A stretch of DNA of 64,000 nt from Lachnospiraceae bacterium (GTDB lineage Bacteria; Bacillota; Clostridia; Lachnospirales; Lachnospiraceae), in the NCBI GenBank assembly GCA_017938405.1, contig JAGBBP010000014.1, positions 386,702-450,701 of the forward strand, read 5' to 3'. Positions 17,644 to 26,172 of this stretch are shown here, in pieces. Each line of letters starts with the position of its first letter. Positions within the stretch are counted from its first letter, which is position 1. Position numbers and translations under genes: made by a program. Below the pieces are notes generated by a model. It ran no database searches. It saw only the letters and a list, made by a program, of their open reading frames with translations, and was not told the origin of the DNA.

Positions 17644-18411
17644 TTACACCTTCAACCCTTTTCGTAATTCATTATGAAACAACAAATACCACAACAACAC
17701 CGGCACCATAAACAACACCGCCGCCGGTAACAGTACCTCTGCCTCGTACCGGTCCGCTTCGCTAAACAGCAGGGAAAGATTTTTCCATTTGTCGTCCTCC
17801 AGATATAACAGCGGTTGTTCCACCAGATTCCAGGTCTCCGCAAAAATCAAAAGTCCCACCGCGAACACACAAACCTTAATCTGGGGCACAATACAGTTCC
17901 ACAAAATCCGCAGTGCAGAATTGGTTTCCAACCGCGCTGCCTCCACCACCTGCACATCACATTCCTTCAAGTACTGGTGCAGTACCACCACCGCAAGGGG
18001 TGAGAAACACAGCGGCAGTAAAATGGCAAAGGGCGTATTGAGAAGCTTCATATCCCGGAGGCCGATGTAGTTCGGTAAGATCATAACCTGCAAAGGCATC
18101 ATCATCAAAACAATGTATAAGACATACAATGCTTTTTTCCCCGGAAACCTTGCAAACTTAAAGGCAAATGCCGCCGGTATCGCGATTACTACCGCGCCTG
18201 TCGTAATTCCCACCGCGTACAGTACCGAATTCCAAAACATCCGGTAAAAGGGAAAGCAGTTAAAAAACAACTCCCGGTAGCCGACTACAGATCCTCTCCC
18301 GTCAATCAGAAAGGAGCCGATGACCGTCAGTACCACCGGCACTAAAAATATAATCCCGGCCAGAAAAAGCATTCCGAACAACAGCCCGGCAAACAACTTC
18401 TTTTTCGTCAT
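17644..18411 (-). CDS. Carbohydrate-type ABC permease, MalG-like (locus A)
   Basis: A 255-residue permease with six TM helices. LMMMPLQVMILPNYIGLRDMKLL is characteristic of MalG-type permeases, and the EAA loop reads EAARLETNSALRILWNCIVP. It is closely related to the permease at 54178-54981 (shared PNYIGLRDMKLL.TPFAI.LP). It overlaps the MalF-type gene by 4 bp, so they are translated together. No ABC ATPase gene is in the operon; a shared ATPase elsewhere is likely. Substrate not known; the carbohydrate label comes from the family only. Confidence 0.9.
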   Translation of the reverse strand: MTKKKLFAGLLFGMLFLAGIIFLVPVVLTVIGSFLIDGRGSVVGYRELFFNCFPFYRMFWNSVLYAVGITTGAVVIAIPAAFAFKFARFPGKKALYVLYIVLMMMPLQVMILPNYIGLRDMKLLNTPFAILLPLCFSPLAVVVLHQYLKECDVQVVEAARLETNSALRILWNCIVPQIKVCVFAVGLLIFAETWNLVEQPLLYLEDDKWKNLSLLFSEADRYEAEVLLPAAVLFMVPVLLWYLLFHNELRKGLKV

Positions 18412-19223
18412 GACTGTACCCTCCTTTGCAGGGAAAGTCCCGCGAACACAATCACCAGAACAAGCACAGAGGTCAGTACCGATGCCGATGCCAACGCCTG
18501 ATAATCAAATTTCAAAAAGTTATTATTCATGTAATACTGCAACGTATAGCTATGGTCCGGCGGATACTTCCCGCCGTAAAACAAAAAGCTCTCCTTAAAG
18601 ATTTTAAAGGTATTCATAATCGCCAACAGTAAGGTAAAAAACAAGGTCGGTGTAATAAGCGGCACACTGATTTGCAGGTGCAGGCGCAACGCTCCCGCTC
18701 CGTCTAACCTTGCCGACTCGTAAATCTCTTTTTCAACGGTAGTCAGTGCCGCCGTCAGAAGAATGATGCAAAGTCCCAGATTCTTCCACACAAACAGCAC
18801 ATAAATCGGAAGTGCGGTTTCGGACGCCGCAAAAAACTCCCTCCATACCAGCACAATTGCCGCGGTGGGCACCACCATCGGAAAAATAAACAAATCCCGT
18901 AAGAAGGCAAACTTCCGCATGGAAAAGGAGAGCAAAAAGGACAACAAAAGAGAAAGCAACAAAAGCACCGGCACCCCGATTGCAATTAGCAGCAGGCTGT
19001 TTTTCATGGCAAGCCGGAAATACTCGTTACTCAGTACCTCTATGTAATTGTCAAACCACACAAACTTCTTCTGGAACTGGTTGTTAATGACCGAATAATA
19101 CAACACCCGGATATAAGGTAGCAGAAAAAACACCGCAATTCCCAGAAAGCTTGGTACCAGGCAGCAGATACAACGCAAATTCCATTTAGTACCATGACTT
19201 AAGGTCTTCTTCATTTTCCACAA
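18408..19223 (-). CDS. Carbohydrate-type ABC permease, MalF-like (locus A)
   Basis: About 268-271 residues, six TM helices, EAA loop YESARLDGAGALRLHLQISVP. It is a close paralogue of 54994-55788; both end with a PPDHSYTLQYYMNN segment. The start is either TTG at 19223, only 3 nt from AGGAGG, or ATG at 19214, 12 nt from it; I favour 19214 by analogy with the locus B copy. The 5' end overlaps the 3' end of the small TM gene by about 30 bp. Confidence 0.9.
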   Translation of the reverse strand: MWKMKKTLSHGTKWNLRCICCLVPSFLGIAVFFLLPYIRVLYYSVINNQFQKKFVWFDNYIEVLSNEYFRLAMKNSLLLIAIGVPVLLLLSLLLSFLLSFSMRKFAFLRDLFIFPMVVPTAAIVLVWREFFAASETALPIYVLFVWKNLGLCIILLTAALTTVEKEIYESARLDGAGALRLHLQISVPLITPTLFFTLLLAIMNTFKIFKESFLFYGGKYPPDHSYTLQYYMNNNFLKFDYQALASASVLTSVLVLVIVFAGLSLQRRVQS

Positions 19224-19599
19224 ACACCTCCTGTCCCTCGGTCAGCTCCTCCGCCCCCTCCGTAATCAACGGCCAAAGGGACGACATTCCTTTTATTACC
19301 GGGCAATATCCTTCCTCTTCTTCCCCAAGGACTACTTCATCCAACGCCCGGGCAATGTAACGAATCTCTCCATTCTTTTCCTCCTCCGACAGATAATACA
19401 GCTCCGTTTCGCAAAGCTCCCGGGGCAGTGCCGAAAAAAACGATTGGCTTTCTCCCACCGTGAATACCCTCTGCTCCAAATAGCCGATACGCACCCGCGG
19501 CAGGGATGCCGTATGAATCTTTTCCGCAAACAACGCCAGGAGGGCCATCCCGAAATAAAATACAATGCTGATTGCAAGAAGCCATTTTTTCTTTCCCAT
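19186..19599 (-). CDS. Small single-TM protein of locus A
   Basis: About 137 residues from ATG 19599 (AAAGGGG upstream). One N-terminal TM helix is followed by LFAEKIHTASLPRVRIGYLEQR and an acidic exterior part. The start matches the TM protein at the other locus (LFAEDLYCLTLPKVAVEAVERR at 53450-54181), but this copy is shorter and lacks the C-terminal TM part. The LPxVxV segment after a TM helix recalls the N-terminus of HlyD-type membrane fusion proteins (weak resemblance). It overlaps the MalF-type permease and likely works with it. Confidence 0.65.
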   Translation of the reverse strand: MGKKKWLLAISIVFYFGMALLALFAEKIHTASLPRVRIGYLEQRVFTVGESQSFFSALPRELCETELYYLSEEEKNGEIRYIARALDEVVLGEEEEGYCPVIKGMSSLWPLITEGAEELTEGQEVFVENEEDLKSWY

Positions 19600-19636
19600 A
19601 CCGCACCCCTTTCTTCGTTTTTCCATATCTATCTGC

Positions 19637-21598
19637 TTACTCCCTTAAATACACCTTTAACTTCCGATCGGTCTCCGTAATATACGCATCTAACTTTGTA
19701 ACATCCGCAAGCACATCCTCATAACCGTCCGTAATTTCTTCCTCTATGGCAAAGGAAATCTCACCGTTTTGGTATAACGCATACAAGGATTGTTCATAGG
19801 TATCCTCACCCACCGGCCGGTCCGCGAAAAACAGCGGTTGCTCCGATTGCTTCCCGGTATAGGCAATCAAATCCCCCAGATACTGCAGGGTCTCCTCCAA
19901 CCGGTCGGACTCCGGATTCACCGCCAGAAACAGGCAAGTTCCCGAGTTCTTTTCTTCTCCGGTCACTTTCGGCCAGGAGTATACTACCTTATTTTTGGCA
20001 AACTCCGTAATATAATAAGCTCCGTAGCTATCCGCCCGTGTCGCACAATGGTAAATTGCCGGACTTCCGTCGCCTCTTGCGCTATAGCCGCTGATACAAT
20101 CCATGTACTCCGAAAACAGCTTTACGGTATCCCGGAACACCACGGTATCCACCGTATCGTTTTTCCCGAAATACTGATAAAAGAAATGATTCAAAAACGC
20201 CACCCACGGGGTATCCGTCTGATTCCGTTCCTCTTCCGGCAATGCCGCCTGCGCCCGGAAATACGCTTCAAAGGTCATTTGGTCGGTAAAACCGAATTTT
20301 GACACTTGGTCCGCATCCATAACAAAGCCCGGAATATTCACCTCTATCGGCAACATCCAAATCAGACCGTCCTCATCCGTTGCCGCCTCCCGCACATAGG
20401 GAAAACAGGCATCCAGATATGCTTCGATTCCCGGCACATCATTTAACGGGTAAAACACGCCGTTTTCCTTCAGGTTATAGCTGATGGAATCGGAGGTATC
20501 CACCATACACAAATCATAATCCGAATCCTGAGCCAGTATCTTTAAGGCAAACTTGTCCATCTCCGTTTCCGAAAAATCCCTCCGGTCAATCCGATAGCCG
20601 CAACCGTACGGAGTCTGGGTTTCAAACCCTACGGAAAGGTAACGGATGGTCTCTGTCTCTTTCTTCACCTGCTCCAACGGAAACTGCACCAGCTCGTGAT
20701 TCCACCCCCGGCATGCCACGCTTCCGTTTACATAACATAACCCCTTGTCCCAAAAGTTGGTATCCGGATATAGTTCACTTTCCACTCCAAGCTCCGAAAG
20801 CTTCGACAGTACCAACCCCCGCTCGGTGTGATACAGGATGCTCTCTTCGTCCTCACAAAGGGTAAAACAATTCATCTTATATTCCGGGGTCTTTGCCAGG
20901 GTCTCTACCGTATCTGATTTCTCATTGTAGCTTACGAAAGAAAAACCGTCCTCCTCGTGAATATAAAACACCGGTGTCCCGTCCTCTCTCATTGCCATAT
21001 CAATGGGCTCCCCAAAGCCCAGTTCAAACACGTCCTTTGTATCCAGAGAACACCACAACACCCGTTCTCCGTTATAAGAATAACTGTCGGAAGTACCTCC
21101 CGCCGAAGTAACCCGGTTCCGTCCCAAAAGATACACCCGGTTCTTATTCACAAAAATCCGGTCCACCCGTTTCAAATACCGGAAGGACTGTAAAAAGGTA
21201 ATCTCCGAACTGTCCAAATCATAAGTATACAAAAAGCTGCATACATCCTTCCCGTCAAACCCGTCTGCCACAAAATACAGCAGGTTGTCCTGTATTGTCA
21301 TTGCGGAAAGGCCGCTGCTCTTTTCCGAATCAAAGGGCCGGGAAAAGACCGAATTTCCCTTCTTGTCCCACTTGGTTAACCGTGCCTCCGAGGTTCCGTT
21401 TTCCATATCAAATTCCACCTGAAAGCAATACAGATTTCCATCCCCATCTATGGTATAGGACTGCACATCCTTCAAATCATAGACCGTACTGACCTCCTGC
21501 ACCGGTACACCTACATAAGCCTCTTCCTTTTTACACGCAACACCGATAAGACTCAAAACCACCGCTCCCGCGAGCACCCATTTCATACTCTTCTTCAT
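19637..21598 (-). CDS. Lipoprotein: propeller-like region fused to a solute-binding domain (locus A)
   Basis: A 653-residue lipoprotein with lipobox IGVAC. About residues 35-300 contain repeated YxxDxxxxEIT-like beta blades (SYTIDGDGNLYCFQVEF, NLLYFVADGFDG, RVYLLGRNRV) suggesting a propeller. About residues 330-653 resemble an ABC solute-binding protein: AQDSDYDLCMVDTSDS, FYPLNDVPGIEAYL, REAATDEDGLIWMLPIEVN. The same fusion occurs at 57200-59284, and the motifs recur in the SBP at 55840-57072. It is probably the receptor for the two downstream permeases, displayed on the outer face of the membrane. Ligand unknown. Confidence 0.8.
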   Translation of the reverse strand: MKKSMKWVLAGAVVLSLIGVACKKEEAYVGVPVQEVSTVYDLKDVQSYTIDGDGNLYCFQVEFDMENGTSEARLTKWDKKGNSVFSRPFDSEKSSGLSAMTIQDNLLYFVADGFDGKDVCSFLYTYDLDSSEITFLQSFRYLKRVDRIFVNKNRVYLLGRNRVTSAGGTSDSYSYNGERVLWCSLDTKDVFELGFGEPIDMAMREDGTPVFYIHEEDGFSFVSYNEKSDTVETLAKTPEYKMNCFTLCEDEESILYHTERGLVLSKLSELGVESELYPDTNFWDKGLCYVNGSVACRGWNHELVQFPLEQVKKETETIRYLSVGFETQTPYGCGYRIDRRDFSETEMDKFALKILAQDSDYDLCMVDTSDSISYNLKENGVFYPLNDVPGIEAYLDACFPYVREAATDEDGLIWMLPIEVNIPGFVMDADQVSKFGFTDQMTFEAYFRAQAALPEEERNQTDTPWVAFLNHFFYQYFGKNDTVDTVVFRDTVKLFSEYMDCISGYSARGDGSPAIYHCATRADSYGAYYITEFAKNKVVYSWPKVTGEEKNSGTCLFLAVNPESDRLEETLQYLGDLIAYTGKQSEQPLFFADRPVGEDTYEQSLYALYQNGEISFAIEEEITDGYEDVLADVTKLDAYITETDRKLKVYLRE

Positions 21599-21617
21599 TC
21601 TGTCTCCTCCATAGAAC

Positions 21618-22841
21618 TCATTCTCCTAAGGGATGCAATACCGCCTCATAACAACCGACTGTAAAAGACCGTCCCGGAAGCTCTGACGTTGTATAACCGG
21701 TTTCCATCACCTTTTCCTCTTCATACAACCACAGCATACCATCCGCCAGAACAAAAAGCGACTCTCCGTCTGTATAAAAATTAGCAATATGTGCAGATTC
21801 CTTTTCCCGGATTTTTACCAGATGCTGTTTATCCTCGGCAAAGGAATAACGGAGTCCGTTCGAAAAATAGACAGCATCCTCCGTATGAAGAAACCCACTC
21901 GGAAAAGTCGACGAAAATGCAAGCTCTGTCACCGTTTCCGTCGTATCCGTTTCCACATCATAATGCATTAGAATATCCTTCTTTGTGTCATAATAATAAA
22001 TCCCGTCCTCCATAGTACAAAACAATGCCGGAAGCTTCGTCCACCCCACCGAACGTCCGTCAGACTCTCCCTGCGGCGTTTCCAGACGATATCCCACTAC
22101 GCCCCTGTTCTCGTCTTCCGAGATTTCCGCCACCAACTGATACTCCTTCCAACGGGATATTGTACGCATCGGCGGCGGTAATTCCTTACTTTCTTTGGTT
22201 TCAAAGGAGTAAAAGAATTGATGCCTTGTTACTATACGGGTGCTGCCTTCGTTACTATGCTCCTCATCCACCTCATAAAGCATCCCGTCCGGATATACCA
22301 CCATCTGAAAGGTCGGCTCATTCATCACTACCTCCACACTCCCCTTGGTCGGGTCATAGGCCAGAATAGCGCCGTCCGCAAAGGAATCAAACGTATACAT
22401 ATCAAATTCATCGGTCCGGAAATACAGGACTCCTTCCCTACAGTACAAATCCCTTGCCGGAATTTCTACCGCACATTCCGATTCTTCTCCTCGCTTGGCA
22501 TAGATATAATAGTCCCGCCCGTAATTCACATAATAGGTAATATTATACACTGGATCCTTACATACAAGGACCGGATGATCCTCCGGCATATAGCTATAGG
22601 TTCCGATCATATTTTCCGTCAGATTGCAGTAATACGGGCCGTCTTCTCCCACCACCGTAAGATTCTTTAACACAGCACCCTGCAGCCTACTCACCGCATC
22701 CTCTCCTACCGGCTTACTGAGACCGCCTTTATTTCCCTCTGTACCCGGTTTCGAGACCTCAATATCTTCTCCCGGCTTCTTACATGCTCCCGAAGCAAAC
22801 ACCAATACGCAGATAAGTAAACATAACACTCCCTTTTTCAT
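21618..22841 (-). CDS. Lipoprotein, propeller-like, copy 2 (locus A)
   Basis: About 407 residues with lipobox FASGAC. From LTVVGEDGPYYCNL to the C-terminal RSFTVGCYEAVLHPLGE it is highly similar to the next gene upstream, so the two arose by tandem duplication. The body is beta-rich with recurring DGxLYxxD-type blades and no catalytic motif I recognise. The frame opens at a TTG, but AAGGAGAGG lies 6 nt before the ATG at 22841. It ends 19 bp before the propeller-SBP gene. Confidence 0.8.
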   Translation of the reverse strand: MKKGVLCLLICVLVFASGACKKPGEDIEVSKPGTEGNKGGLSKPVGEDAVSRLQGAVLKNLTVVGEDGPYYCNLTENMIGTYSYMPEDHPVLVCKDPVYNITYYVNYGRDYYIYAKRGEESECAVEIPARDLYCREGVLYFRTDEFDMYTFDSFADGAILAYDPTKGSVEVVMNEPTFQMVVYPDGMLYEVDEEHSNEGSTRIVTRHQFFYSFETKESKELPPPMRTISRWKEYQLVAEISEDENRGVVGYRLETPQGESDGRSVGWTKLPALFCTMEDGIYYYDTKKDILMHYDVETDTTETVTELAFSSTFPSGFLHTEDAVYFSNGLRYSFAEDKQHLVKIREKESAHIANFYTDGESLFVLADGMLWLYEEEKVMETGYTTSELPGRSFTVGCYEAVLHPLGE

Positions 22842-22870
22842 TCCGTCCTCTCCTTTCAAAAAGCACTTTT

Positions 22871-22917
22871 AAAATTCTACACATGGTAGAATTATCTATA
22901 TTCTACCATGTGTAGAA
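22871..22917 (-). terminator. Perfect 18 bp hairpin between the duplicated lipoprotein genes
   Basis: The stem pairs 22875-22892 with 22900-22917 (7 nt loop), followed on the minus strand by TTTTAAAA. Each arm is itself an inverted repeat of TTCTAC/GTAGAA, so the DNA holds four half-sites. Partial terminator is the first reading; a two-site operator is an alternative. Confidence 0.55.
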
Positions 22918-22943
22918 CGGAGTGTCAAGGTAAAATTATGAAT

Positions 22944-24128
22944 TTACTCTCCTAAGGGATGTAACTCTGCCTCATAGCAACCGATTGTAAACGTACGTCC
23001 CGGAATCTGTGATGTAACATACCCTGTTTCCTCCACCCTTTTTTCTTCATACAACCATAGCATCCCGTCCGCCAGAACATACAACTCCTCTCCGTCTGTG
23101 TAATAGCCCTGTATCCATGCACTTCCCTTTTCCTTTATTTCCACTTTATACTGCTTGTTTTCCGAAAAAGAATAACGAATTCCGTTGCTCAAATAAACTA
23201 CATCTTCCTGCACAAAAAACACAGTCGGAAACGTTGACGGAAGTGCCGCTTCTACCAACGTTTCATATTCTCCCGTTTGTATATCGTAATGTATCAAAGC
23301 ATTCTCTTTCACATCCAAATAGAATATTCCGTCCTCCCGGACGCGATAAACTGCCGGAAGTTCTGACCAGTTCGGTAACATGCCTCCAGATTCTCCATCC
23401 GGTGTTTCTAAACGATATCCTACCTTTTTAGCCCCTTCCTCACCCACAGAAGTCTCCGCTACCAACTGATACTCCTTCCAGCAAGACACGGTACGCAACG
23501 GTGGCGGTAATTCCTTACTTTCCTTGCTTTCAAAGGAATAGAAGAACTGATGTCTCGTTCCGCTACGGGTTCCGTCATCGTTGATACGTTCCTCATTCAC
23601 CGTATAAAGAATCCCATCCGGATATACCGCAATCTCATAAGTCGGCTCGTTGATCACAACCTCAACGCTCCCATCAGTCGGGTCATAAGCCAATATTGCT
23701 CCGTCTACAAAAGAATCAAACTCATATAAGTCGTGACCATCTGTCCTAAAATACAAAATACCCTCGCTACAGTACAAATTCCGCGCCGGAATCTCCACCA
23801 CACATTCCGATGTATCCCCACGCTTGGCATAAATATAATAGTCCCGCCCGTAATTCACATAATAAGTAATATCATACACCGGGTCCTTACAAACCGGCAC
23901 CGGATAATCCTCCGGCATATAGGAAAAGGTCCCGATTAAATTTTCCTCCAGATTACAGTAGTACGGACCGTCTTCTCCCACCACCGTAAGTTTCTCCGTT
24001 TTCTCCCCTTGTTGCAACGAAATCACATTATCGGCTACTGACTTACTGAGGCCACCCTGTGTAGATTTGCATGCCGCAATCCCAAACAAAAAAGTGCATA
24101 TAAACAAATAAAATATCCTTTTTTTCAT
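22944..24128 (-). CDS. Lipoprotein, propeller-like, copy 1 (locus A)
   Basis: A 394-residue lipoprotein with lipobox GIAAC. It is a tandem paralogue of the following gene; the segments VNYGRDYYIYAKRG, IPARNLYCSEGILYFRTD and GAILAYDPTDGSVEVV are near identical in both. The fold is probably a beta-propeller like the DUF5050 lipoprotein of locus B. GGAGGG precedes the ATG. A weak -10 (GATAAT) lies 70 bp upstream, but it can also be read from the peptide gene promoter. Confidence 0.8.
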   Translation of the reverse strand: MKKRIFYLFICTFLFGIAACKSTQGGLSKSVADNVISLQQGEKTEKLTVVGEDGPYYCNLEENLIGTFSYMPEDYPVPVCKDPVYDITYYVNYGRDYYIYAKRGDTSECVVEIPARNLYCSEGILYFRTDGHDLYEFDSFVDGAILAYDPTDGSVEVVINEPTYEIAVYPDGILYTVNEERINDDGTRSGTRHQFFYSFESKESKELPPPLRTVSCWKEYQLVAETSVGEEGAKKVGYRLETPDGESGGMLPNWSELPAVYRVREDGIFYLDVKENALIHYDIQTGEYETLVEAALPSTFPTVFFVQEDVVYLSNGIRYSFSENKQYKVEIKEKGSAWIQGYYTDGEELYVLADGMLWLYEEKRVEETGYVTSQIPGRTFTIGCYEAELHPLGE

Positions 24129-24229
24129 TGAAATCCCTCCAAAAATATCTGCGCTATTTTTGTGTCAATATTCTTATGTAAAAATGCTCAAATATTATCC
24201 AATTCCTTTTGTCTTGTGTCCTTGTATTA

Positions 24230-24639
24230 GACATTCACTATTCATTTTACCTAATAAATGTATTTTTCATTTATTCCATAAAGATCGCAATTTACATTTT
24301 TATGATTCGTCACTTGCTTCCAATATGTACCCACTTCAATAAAGCACTTCGTACATATTGATGCCAACTTAAAATTCTGCACTGTATAGTAACAGGTTTC
24401 TGTGTGATACTGTAGCGTATCATGATCCATTACTTCAATCGCATGCGAAGTATTTGACGGAGCCTCTGCATACGCATATCTATCCACACAATTATGTGGC
24501 GGACATGTTGCAGCCTCTGCAACAGCACCTTCAAACGTTCCGACTACTACCATCATAGCTAACACTACAACCGCTGTCAACTTTTTTGCTATTTTCTTCA
24601 TTAGAATTCCTCCTCTTTGTGGTATGAATAGTGAATGTC
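24230..24639. repeat. 16 bp perfect inverted repeat flanking the locus A peptide gene
   Basis: GACATTCACTATTCAT at 24230-24245 and its exact reverse complement at 24624-24639. One copy lies in the leader just before the ribosome binding site, the other just after the stop codon. Both would be in the same mRNA and could pair end to end, or they could be protein sites or ends of a small mobile cassette. Confidence 0.7.
24251..24601 (-). CDS. Small secreted cysteine protein (locus A)
   Basis: A 116-residue precursor with a signal peptide (KKIAKKLTAVVVLAMMVVV...AEAA). The mature part has CPPHNC near its start and then the pattern C-x12-C-x2-C-x18-C, close to C-x12-C-x4-C-x17-C in the agr-linked protein at 60535-60876. 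The frame is open 23 codons upstream, but GGAGG lies 7 nt before the ATG at 24601. A perfect promoter drives it after a leader of about 100 nt. It is followed by the lipoprotein/permease genes of locus A. No family is recognised; a signalling or envelope-binding role is inference. Confidence 0.7.
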   Translation of the reverse strand: MKKIAKKLTAVVVLAMMVVVGTFEGAVAEAATCPPHNCVDRYAYAEAPSNTSHAIEVMDHDTLQYHTETCYYTVQNFKLASICTKCFIEVGTYWKQVTNHKNVNCDLYGINEKYIY

Positions 24640-24708
24640 CTTTATAACATAGATAAGACGATATATACATTCAACATATCCTGCATCCATCCCGTCTACG
24701 CTTTTTAG

Positions 24709-24737
24709 ATTATATCACTTATTATTATTTTTGTCAA
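24709..24737 (-). promoter_or_regulatory. Promoter of the locus A peptide gene
   Basis: Perfect consensus TTGACA (24732-24737), 17 bp, TATAAT (24709-24714) on the minus strand. Transcription would start near 24702, leaving a leader of about 100 nt. Confidence 0.9.
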
Positions 24738-24759
24738 CAATATTATTCCGTGCATACTA

Positions 24760-24787
24760 TTGACACCGGCATATTTTGTGTTATACT
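24760..24787 (+). promoter_or_regulatory. Promoter of the padR operon
   Basis: TTGACA (24760-24765), 16 bp, TATACT (24782-24787) on the plus strand. Divergent from the peptide promoter, with 22 bp between the two -35 boxes. Confidence 0.7.
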
Positions 24788-24793
24788 TTAAAC

Positions 24794-24803
24794 AAGTTAA
24801 CTT
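24794..24803. promoter_or_regulatory. Candidate PadR operator
   Basis: Perfect 10 bp palindrome AAGTTAACTT at about the +1 of the padR promoter, a good position for autorepression. Only position and symmetry support it. Confidence 0.35.
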
Positions 24804-24845
24804 AGTCGGCTATTTTTAATGAATTCATTTATCTCGAGGTAAAAC

Positions 24846-25208
24846 ATGGCAGTTTCAGACAACGTCAAACGCGGAACCATTGAGCTTTTAATTCTTACGC
24901 TGTTGGATTCCGCAGATATGTACGGCTATGAACTGGTTCAGGAAATCAAGAACCGCAGTAATGGCCTTTATACCATGCAGGAAAGTTCTCTCTACCCTTC
25001 CCTTTATCGACTTTTGGATAAAGGCTTTATTTCTGACCGTCAGGAAAAGGTAGGCAAACGACGCATGCGTGTCTATTATCACATTGAAGATGTGGGAAAA
25101 GCGTATTTAGCGGAGATTCGCAAAGAATATCTTTCTCTGTCAAGAGGAGTTCTTTCGATTTTGAATATCAATTCTCTGGAGGAAATGGTGGATGAAGAAC
25201 ACGAATGA
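24846..25208 (+). CDS. PadR family transcriptional regulator
   Basis: A 120-residue winged-helix repressor: KRGTIELLILTLLDSADMYGYELVQEI, then ESSLYPSLYRLLDKGFI and RMRVYYHIEDVGKAYL, which are family hallmarks. It has its own promoter, divergent from locus A. The next gene starts inside its last codons (17 bp overlap), typical of PadR plus membrane-partner pairs. Confidence 0.93.
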   Translation: MAVSDNVKRGTIELLILTLLDSADMYGYELVQEIKNRSNGLYTMQESSLYPSLYRLLDKGFISDRQEKVGKRRMRVYYHIEDVGKAYLAEIRKEYLSLSRGVLSILNINSLEEMVDEEHE

Positions 25209-25593
25209 TTCAGTAATCAAGAAATATGTCAAGGAAGTACTACAGCTTACTCCCGGTACATATCGCTTCCGTTTAAAAAAAGAGTTAACAAGCAGTATCT
25301 GCGAACATTTCCATGACATGCCGGAAGTCACACAATCCATGCTTCACGAGTGCTTCGGCACACCTCAAATCTTTGCCGCAAATTACCTATCCTCAATGGA
25401 TCCCGATGAGCTTCAGGCCCACTTGGCACGTACCAACAAACAAAAGAAACACTTGTTGGTTGCTCTTATCTGCTTGTTGCTTCTGCTGATTCCGATTGGT
25501 ATTTGGATATTCAGCGAAGAAGAACGACATAAAGGAAATATTTATGCCGTAGAACTCTTTGATTTCAGCACACAACAACAATTTAATCATTAA
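25192..25593 (+). CDS. Small membrane protein coupled to PadR
   Basis: A 133-residue protein. The N-terminal part (VIKKYVKEVLQLTPGTYRFRLKKELTSSICEHF) resembles the helical region of DUF1700-type or similar PadR-partner proteins; one TM helix lies at about residues 87-109. The start overlaps the end of padR by 17 bp, so translation is coupled. The function is unknown; partners of this type are often envelope-stress or antimicrobial-response proteins. Confidence 0.75.
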   Translation: MKNTNDSVIKKYVKEVLQLTPGTYRFRLKKELTSSICEHFHDMPEVTQSMLHECFGTPQIFAANYLSSMDPDELQAHLARTNKQKKHLLVALICLLLLLIPIGIWIFSEEERHKGNIYAVELFDFSTQQQFNH

Positions 25594-25609
25594 ATTCCAA
25601 GGAGACCTT

Positions 25610-26138
25610 ATGAAAAAAAATTATTATAACCACAGCATGTATCCTTATTTCCCTACTAACCTTTGCATTCGCCCCTGCAACACCTGTTAATGCATCATTA
25701 ACGCGTGAAGAAACTCAAATAGTTTCCGACTACATTGACATCTTAGAAGATGGCTCCTGTTTCCACATTACCATAACAGAAACTTTACCGGAACCGACCA
25801 CTCCGCTATCAAGGACTACATGGTCTGCCCGTTCCACACAAACAAAATCCGGTGCTAAAAGAGTAACCTACTATAATTCAGATGGAGAATTAGCATGGGA
25901 GTTCACCTTATACGGTACCTTCCAATACATTCCAGGCTCCAGTGCTGCTTGTACATCCAGTTCCTACTCATTCAACATCTACGATAGCAATTGGGAAAAC
26001 ACCTATGCATCTGCTTCTAAAAGAGGAAATCAAGCCATCGGTAATGCCACCTTTAAGGAAAGAGTACTCTTCATTACAACCACCACTGAGAATGTATATG
26101 CGACCTTATCCTGCAGTGCTTACGGTACCCTTTCTTAA
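25610..26138 (+). pseudogene. DUF6147-like secreted protein gene, out of frame by an A8 tract
   Basis: AAGGAGA precedes an ATG at 25610 that is followed by eight A. Read directly, the frame stops after 26 codons. With seven A (or ten) the frame opens into a signal peptide (ITTACILISLLTFAFAPATPVNA) and a 150-residue secreted domain with SGAKRVTYYNSDGELAWEF, LYGTFQYIPGSSAACTSSS and SAYGTLS, the pattern of DUF6147 proteins of Lachnospiraceae. The open frame runs to a TAA at 26136-26138. The A tract could cause phase variation or transcript slippage, or be an error in the sequence. Confidence 0.7.
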
Positions 26139-26172
26139 GACTTTAATTATCTCTACATAACTATATTAAAAC

